10,548 bases of DNA, taken from assembly GCA_020025515.1 (NCBI GenBank), contig JAHHRZ010000031.1, forward strand, positions 1-10,548. The letters are read 5' to 3'. Shown one piece after another: positions 6,092 through 10,548 of the stretch. Numbering within the stretch: position 1 is the first letter of the stretch; every line of letters starts with the position of its first letter. The notes under the pieces are model-generated. The model had not been told where the DNA came from. It worked only from the letters and a program-made list of their open reading frames with translations, and did no database searches. This stretch comes from Oscillospiraceae bacterium (GTDB lineage Bacteria > Bacillota > Clostridia > Oscillospirales > Oscillospiraceae). Both the position numbers and the translations under genes were made by a program.

Positions 6092-6141
6092 CGATTCTGT
6101 CACGAAACCGTCACCGAGAAGTCATCTTGGTAAGATACAAT
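6087..6141 (+). promoter_or_regulatory. response-regulator boxes and -10 element driving the ABC genes
   Basis: GTCA occurs at 6099, 6110 and 6121, exactly 11 bp apart, in the units TGTCACGAAAC, CGTCACCGAGA and AGTCATCTTGG. A weaker fourth unit, TATGACGATTC, lies in phase at 6087. Direct repeats with 11-bp spacing are the known binding pattern of OmpR/PhoB-class regulators. A -10-like TACAAT (6136-6141) follows, while the place of its -35 (about 6113-6118, ACCGAG) matches the consensus poorly. This suggests a promoter that needs the activator. The likely activator is the adjacent response regulator, giving inducible transcription of the ATPase and permease in addition to read-through from the upstream promoter. 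Confidence 0.65.
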
Positions 6142-6173
6142 GGTACCATCAAGTCAAATGGAGGCTATTTTCT

Positions 6174-6854
6174 ATGGAAGTTTTGAGGGTTGAACATCTT
6201 TCCAAGACCTACGGTGCAGGCGAAAATCAGATTCATGCACTGAACGATGTTTCCTTTTCGGTTGAAAATGGACAGTTTCTTGCCATTATCGGTCCGTCCG
6301 GCTCTGGAAAGTCTACGCTTCTGCACATTCTCGGCGGCGTAGACCGCCCCGGCAGCGGCAAAGTCTATCTCAACGGACAGGATGTCTTTGCGCAAAGTGA
6401 AGATCAACTGGCCATTTTCCGCCGCAGACAGGTGGGCCTTATCTATCAGTTTTATAATTTGATTCCCGTACTCAACGTCACCGAGAACATAACGCTTCCG
6501 GTCCTCCTGGATGGCCGAGAAGTCAATCAGGAGCACCTAAACGACCTGCTGGATACGCTGAACCTCCGGGGACGAGAAACACATCTGCCCAGCCAGCTGA
6601 GCGGCGGCCAGCAGCAGCGGGTCTCCATCGGCAGAGCGCTCATGAATGCGCCTGCTGTGGTTCTGGCCGATGAACCCACCGGTAACCTGGACAGCAAAAA
6701 CTCCCAGGAAATCATTGAACTGCTGAAATCCTCCAACCGCAAATACGGTCAAACCCTGATTGTGATTACTCACGATGAGAACATCGCCCTCCAGGCAGAC
6801 CGCATCATTGCCATTGAGGACGGTCGTATTGTGCGAGATGAGGTGGTGAGATGA
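6174..6854 (+). CDS. ABC transporter ATP-binding protein, MacB/LolD/BceA type
   Basis: A 226-residue ATPase that powers the permease encoded next. It has Walker A GPSGSGKST (residues 40-48), Q-loop Gln92 in IYQFYNLIP, signature LSGGQQQR (142-149) and Walker B VVLADEP with catalytic Glu167. GNLD follows at 170-173 and the switch His200 lies in ITHD. The Q-loop neighbourhood YNLIPVLNVTENI and the QLSGGQQQRVSIGRAL stretch are typical of the MacB/LolD/BceA group, whose permeases are FtsX-like mechanotransmission subunits rather than channels. The start at ATG 6174 is supported by GGAGG (6160-6164); the frame stays open far upstream into the kinase gene, but that is chance overlap. It is separated from the kinase by 82 bp carrying regulator sites and overlaps the permease start by ATGA. 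Confidence 0.95.
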   Translation: MEVLRVEHLSKTYGAGENQIHALNDVSFSVENGQFLAIIGPSGSGKSTLLHILGGVDRPGSGKVYLNGQDVFAQSEDQLAIFRRRQVGLIYQFYNLIPVLNVTENITLPVLLDGREVNQEHLNDLLDTLNLRGRETHLPSQLSGGQQQRVSIGRALMNAPAVVLADEPTGNLDSKNSQEIIELLKSSNRKYGQTLIVITHDENIALQADRIIAIEDGRIVRDEVVR

Positions 6855-9595
6855 AGCTCATACGTCATCTTACCTGGCAGAATATGAAGCACAGCAAAGT
6901 CCGCACGCTTGTGACGGTTCTGGGTATCATCCTGTCTGCCGCCATGTTCACCGCCGTCACCACGATGGGGATGAGCTTCCGCGCCTATATGCTGGAGGGG
7001 GAAATTGCGGAAAACGGAGATTATTTTGTGTGCTACAGCTATGGCACCATGGATGATCTCCAAAGCCTACAGCAGGAACCATCGGTTACCAAGCTGGGAA
7101 CCGTCAATACCATCGGCTATACCAGCTTTCAGTACGAAACCGACAGCCGCTCTGTGGACGACACCCTCATCATCGGCGCAGGCAACCGGGAATTCTTCGA
7201 GATGGTTCCCGTTGGACTGCTTGAGGGACGCCTGCCGGAGACGGGTTCCGAGCTTATCATCACAGGAGCCGTCCAGGACTACCTCCGGGAGTCCGGGCAG
7301 CCCTGTGAGCTTGGCGCACAGATCACGCTGCCAATCGCAGTCTCCTGCGAAACGGAGGACGTGACCCTGCCGGTTTCCGGAACGCCCTATGAAAAGACGT
7401 TCACCATCGTGGGCATTTCGGAGTACAACACTCAATATTTTGGAGACAATCAACTAGATCTCAGCAATTTACTGACCTATGACGATGGCAGCGAGGCCGG
7501 AATCTGGGGGCGGTTCTTTGTGAAAAGCGATCCAAAAGACGCATATGCTCTGGCTGAGAAGCCCTACGGTCCTTCCTGTGCAGTGAACCAAAGTCTCCTG
7601 AATTTTTACGGAGTGACCAAATATTACTCGATCAATGATCTGATCGTAACCTTTGCGGCAGTTCTGATGGGAATTATCATGGTAGGCTCTGTTACGTTGA
7701 TCTACAACGCGTTTTCCATCTCCGTTTCTGAGCGGACAAAGCAGTTTGGACTTCTTTCCAGCGTAGGGGCGACCCGAACGCAGATCCGGCAGAGTGTGTT
7801 TACCGAGGCGGTCGGGTTGGCCGCCGTTGGAATTCCCATTGGTATCTTCTGCGGCTATGCCGGCATCGCCATTACGCTGCGGCTGACCCACGGGCTGATT
7901 GATAGCCTGCTGTGGTCCGCGGCAAAGAATAACATCATTCTTCACGCGGTGCCATCGGTTCCCGCGTTTGTGCTGGCAGGCCTGGTGGCACTGGCCACGG
8001 TACTCATCTCGGCTTGGATTCCCGCCCGCAGAGCTACGAAAATCACACCCATTGCCGCCATTCGCCAGACCGGAGAATTCGTGGTTCCCAAGCACGGCAT
8101 CCGGGCCGGAATGCTCACCCAATCGCTCTTTGGCCTGCCTGCCGCATTGGCGCGAAAATACTATACCGTCAACAAGCGAAAATATCGGGCTACGATTCTC
8201 TCTCTGACCATCAGTATGGTGCTGTTTGTGGCGGCGGGCAGCTTTGTCCAGCGGTTGACCGGCACGGCTGAGGAACAGGCCAACACGGACAACTTCGATT
8301 TCGAGATCATTGTAAATTCTGCGGAACAAGTGGAGCAGCTTCGTACCCACCCGGCATTGGGGGATTCCGCACTGGTTGCGCACGGATACGGCAGAGCGGT
8401 AATCCCAGAGGCAGATTTTGACGCGGATTACAGAGCGTCATGGGACGCTAGGGAACAGACCTATCACTATCAGGAAAGCATCATGTCAAAGAAGATTCGG
8501 ATCGAATATCTGGAGGACCCTGTATTGGAGCGCTTTTTAAAGGCGCAGGGGCTCGATCCCACCCCCTATCTGGACCGCAAAGAGCCTTTGGCCCTGGTCA
8601 CGGATGCACAGCTGACATGGTATTCATATGACGAAACCGGCAGGCCTGTTGACCGCCAGCGATCCACTGAACAGATCCTGCGCGATGGTGTGGATACCCT
8701 CACACTGATTCCGAGCGGCGTTCCCGATGGCGTTTTGCAACGTCTGGAGCGCGTGGCCGATGACCGTCTCTGTATGGAACCGGATGGCACCATTTTGCTC
8801 ACTGTCATGGTGGCGCCGAGTCCGGAGGACGAGTCCGGCGAAAACCTGTGGTATGAGATCGAGGTTCGGCCTGTCGGAAACGGGACCGACTACGCTTATT
8901 ATATCCGCGATCCCAAAACCGGAATTGCGGAGGATGAGCCTGCCGATGTAGTTTCGGTCGAGCGCGCGCAGCTTCGCTTGGGAGCTAGTATTCGGGAGCT
9001 GCCTATTGGTATCCGTCAAAATACGAATTATGATACCATTACCGTTATTCTGCCGCTCTCCTCCGCCCCTGCTGAGTCGGATACGGTCGCTCTTATGGCC
9101 GCCGCTTCCGATTACGAGGCGTTGTTGGCGTTCCTGGAGGAGCAGGATTTCTCCTTCGTTGATTATCTGGAATCCCAAATGGAATACCGGGACTATATCA
9201 CCATGATCCGCATTTTCTCCTACGGCTTTATTACCCTCATCTCCCTCATCTGTATCTGCAATGTGTTCAACACGATCTCCACCAACATAGCCCTTCGCCG
9301 AAAGGACTTTGGTATGCTCCGCAGTGTGGGCATGAAGGATCGTGAGATCGATCGTATGATGGCGTTTGAATGCCTGCAATACGGACTGAAGGCGATGCTG
9401 TGGGGAATCCCCTTGAGCATCCTCACCAGTCTGTTGATTGCCCGGCTGGTTGGTTCGTCCGCCTTTGCTTTGCCGGTGCGCTCGCTTTTCATTGCGGCAG
9501 GCTTCATTTTTGTGACCGTATTCATCACCATGTTCTATGCGGTTTCAAAATTAAAGCAGGAGAACCCCATCGAGGCGATCCGTTCTGAAAGCTGA
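6851..9595 (+). CDS. FtsX/MacB-type ABC transporter permease with two large extracellular domains
   Basis: A 914-residue permease partner of the upstream ATPase, starting at ATG 6851 in an ATGA overlap. One helix (about 19-41) precedes a first outer domain (about 42-260). Three helices follow (about 262-285, 320-343, 372-395) with the FtsX-type loop SERTKQFGLLSSVGATRTQI and the closing ARRATKITPIAAIRQ. A fifth helix (about 446-468) precedes a second, larger outer domain (about 469-783). The last three helices (about 784-806, 846-868, 880-903) carry the matching loop RRKDFGMLRSVGM and the terminal ENPIEAIR. It is thus a duplicated four-helix FtsX unit, eight helices in all, larger than BceB proteins of about 650 residues with ten helices. 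Substrates of such transporters include antimicrobial peptides and lipoproteins; which applies here is unknown. Its regulation is expected to follow the boxes at 6087-6141. Confidence 0.93.
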   Translation: MKLIRHLTWQNMKHSKVRTLVTVLGIILSAAMFTAVTTMGMSFRAYMLEGEIAENGDYFVCYSYGTMDDLQSLQQEPSVTKLGTVNTIGYTSFQYETDSRSVDDTLIIGAGNREFFEMVPVGLLEGRLPETGSELIITGAVQDYLRESGQPCELGAQITLPIAVSCETEDVTLPVSGTPYEKTFTIVGISEYNTQYFGDNQLDLSNLLTYDDGSEAGIWGRFFVKSDPKDAYALAEKPYGPSCAVNQSLLNFYGVTKYYSINDLIVTFAAVLMGIIMVGSVTLIYNAFSISVSERTKQFGLLSSVGATRTQIRQSVFTEAVGLAAVGIPIGIFCGYAGIAITLRLTHGLIDSLLWSAAKNNIILHAVPSVPAFVLAGLVALATVLISAWIPARRATKITPIAAIRQTGEFVVPKHGIRAGMLTQSLFGLPAALARKYYTVNKRKYRATILSLTISMVLFVAAGSFVQRLTGTAEEQANTDNFDFEIIVNSAEQVEQLRTHPALGDSALVAHGYGRAVIPEADFDADYRASWDAREQTYHYQESIMSKKIRIEYLEDPVLERFLKAQGLDPTPYLDRKEPLALVTDAQLTWYSYDETGRPVDRQRSTEQILRDGVDTLTLIPSGVPDGVLQRLERVADDRLCMEPDGTILLTVMVAPSPEDESGENLWYEIEVRPVGNGTDYAYYIRDPKTGIAEDEPADVVSVERAQLRLGASIRELPIGIRQNTNYDTITVILPLSSAPAESDTVALMAAASDYEALLAFLEEQDFSFVDYLESQMEYRDYITMIRIFSYGFITLISLICICNVFNTISTNIALRRKDFGMLRSVGMKDREIDRMMAFECLQYGLKAMLWGIPLSILTSLLIARLVGSSAFALPVRSLFIAAGFIFVTVFITMFYAVSKLKQENPIEAIRSES

Positions 9596-9611
9596 TCGCT
9601 TCATCCAATGA

Positions 9612-9650
9612 GCATGCAGACTCCCGGCTCAAAGCCGGGAGTCTGTGTGC
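9612..9650 (+). terminator. strong hairpin after the permease gene, probable terminator lacking a T run
   Basis: CAGACTCCCGGC (9617-9628) and GCCGGGAGTCTG (9634-9645) form a perfect 12-bp stem with a TCAAA loop. Five further pairs outside it, two of them G-T, extend the stem to 17 bp. It begins 16 nt after the permease stop. No T run follows directly (TAGAAGTTTT comes next), so it may instead stabilise the mRNA end or be a dispersed palindromic repeat. Confidence 0.5.
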
Positions 9651-9700
9651 TAGAAGTTTTGATCGTAATGATCTGCAATTCGATCGGAGGATGCCCTGTA

Positions 9701-10543
9701 ATGAAGCAAATTATCAAAAAACGGACGGTCTGGATCGCAGCAACCATTCTGCTGCTGATCATCTTCTGGATCGTTTGGACAAATGTAACGATCACAACCA
9801 CCCATCTTACTATTACCAATGACACAATCCCGGACTGCTTCTCAGGCTATAAGATTGCGGAAATCGCTGATTTGCATAACCATCAATGGGGCAATCAGTT
9901 AATTCGTTGTCTCAAAAAGGAAAATCCTGATATCATTGTCATTACCGGAGATTTCGTGGATTCTTCCCATACAGACTTTGATGTGGCCATGGAATTTATC
10001 GCTCAGGCAAAGGAAATTGCTCCGATTTACTATGTAACCGGAAACCACGAGGCGTGGTTGGAGAATTACACAGAATTGGAAACATTATTGACGGATGCCG
10101 GTGTCCATATGATGGATGATACGTCAGAATGGCTTGAGAAAGGTGATTTCAAACTCAATCTGATTGGGATTCAAGATCCGGACTTTGTTGAACGAGACAC
10201 CTTCGATGGGATTCAGAAATCAATTGTTACCACAAAATTGACTTCATTGCTGAATCCCAGTTATTACAATATTGTATTGTGTCATAGACCGGAGCTCTTT
10301 GATGGATATGTAGAGGCCGGAGCCGATTTGGTTCTTACCGGTCATGCCCACGGCGGCCAGGTGCGAATTCCGTTTGTTGGCGGGCTGGTCGCACCAAATC
10401 AGGGGCTGTTTCCTGAGTATACCGCGGGAGTTTATCACAAAAACAAAACGGATATGGTTGTCAGCAGAGGACTCGGAAATTCGATTCTTCCCGTACGAAT
10501 TAACAATACGCCCGAATTGGTGATAATTACATTAGAAACCTGA
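9701..10543 (+). CDS. membrane-anchored metallophosphoesterase, YkuE/YaeI type
   Basis: A complete 280-residue calcineurin-like phosphoesterase. An N-terminal hydrophobic helix (about residues 10-26) after KKR anchors it in the membrane with the enzyme outside, or acts as an uncleaved signal. The dinuclear metal motifs are in order: DLH (57-59), GD (83-84), GNHE (114-117), His195 in LCHRPE and GHAHGGQ (214-220). No metal ligand seems missing. Relatives act on phosphoesters, including UDP-diacylglucosamine (LpxG) in some bacteria and lipid-linked or nucleotide substrates in others; the substrate here is unknown. The start at ATG 9701 has GGAGG at 9686-9690. An in-frame ATG at 9608 lies before the hairpin and would put it inside the coding sequence, so it is rejected. 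The gene seems more AT-rich than the ABC operon before it. Confidence 0.9.
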   Translation: MKQIIKKRTVWIAATILLLIIFWIVWTNVTITTTHLTITNDTIPDCFSGYKIAEIADLHNHQWGNQLIRCLKKENPDIIVITGDFVDSSHTDFDVAMEFIAQAKEIAPIYYVTGNHEAWLENYTELETLLTDAGVHMMDDTSEWLEKGDFKLNLIGIQDPDFVERDTFDGIQKSIVTTKLTSLLNPSYYNIVLCHRPELFDGYVEAGADLVLTGHAHGGQVRIPFVGGLVAPNQGLFPEYTAGVYHKNKTDMVVSRGLGNSILPVRINNTPELVIITLET

Positions 10544-10548
10544 ATTCC

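Noticed and set aside
5883..6173. Upstream extension of the ATPase frame into the kinase gene
   Set aside because: It would add 97 residues with no ABC similarity and overlap the kinase. ATG 6174 has a ribosome binding site and gives the standard N-terminus.
7469..8383. 304-codon open frame on the minus strand opposite the permease gene
   Set aside because: It is fully antisense to a well-supported permease with conserved FtsX motifs. Its product is low in hydrophobic order and rich in Gly, Gln, Arg and Asn, with no recognisable domain.
9608..9700. Longer start (ATG 9608) for the metallophosphoesterase
   Set aside because: The extra 31 residues would be encoded by the hairpin and intergenic DNA. 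ATG 9701 has GGAGG upstream and gives a normal Lys-rich start before the membrane helix.
1..10548. Search for tRNA, rRNA, CRISPR arrays, transposases or attachment sites
   Set aside because: No cloverleaf-like ends, regularly spaced repeats, transposase motifs or long flanking repeats were seen by eye. A covariance-model scan was not possible here.

Overview
The window looks like chromosomal DNA from a gut-type Clostridia/Firmicutes bacterium. The evidence is AGGAGG-type ribosome binding sites, sigma-A-like promoters (TTGACA/TATAAT), a YtrA-type GntR regulator, and an OmpR regulator/kinase pair placed beside an FtsX-type ABC transporter. Oscillospirales or Lachnospirales is a guess from protein style, not a demonstrated assignment. 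No tRNA, rRNA, CRISPR array, transposase or integrase was seen.

Left part (1-2940). A truncated alpha/beta hydrolase gene runs leftward out of the window. Divergent from it is a short GntR regulator (YtrA/YhcF type) with a strong promoter and a tandem 9-bp repeat in its leader. Downstream the expected ABC transporter operon is gone: only the C-terminal four-helix part of an ABC-2 permease remains, directly abutting the regulator. Then comes a run of decayed genes. A Fic-domain remnant has lost its catalytic His and carries frameshifts and a nonsense codon. An unrecognised 153-codon ORF follows, then a small unrecognised gene broken by one extra C in a C run, then a zinc-ribbon protein that changes frame and ends early. 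I read 1068-2880 as a stretch of gene remnants.

Middle (2945-4500). An apparently intact 411-residue membrane protein of unknown function is followed by a folded 3' region and an intrinsic terminator. The space up to 4500 holds the promoter of the next operon.

Right part (4500-9595). A compact four-gene module encodes an OmpR-family response regulator, a short histidine kinase with one N-terminal helix and no extracellular sensor domain, an ABC ATPase and a 914-residue FtsX/MacB-type permease. Regulator/kinase and ATPase/permease overlap by ATGA. The 82-bp gap between kinase and ATPase holds three exact 11-bp-spaced GTCA repeats (a weaker fourth upstream) just before a -10 element with no good -35, as expected for a promoter activated by an OmpR-family regulator. 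Part of this site is also found at the regulator's own promoter. The likely logic is that the kinase/regulator pair, possibly sensing through the transporter, switches on the transporter for envelope-stress or antimicrobial-peptide defence. That substrate class is inferred from family knowledge.

The window ends with a strong hairpin and a complete membrane-anchored metallophosphoesterase (YkuE/YaeI type). I found no clearly new biological system. The most rewarding parts are the regulator sites at 6087-6141 and the gene graveyard at 1068-2880.
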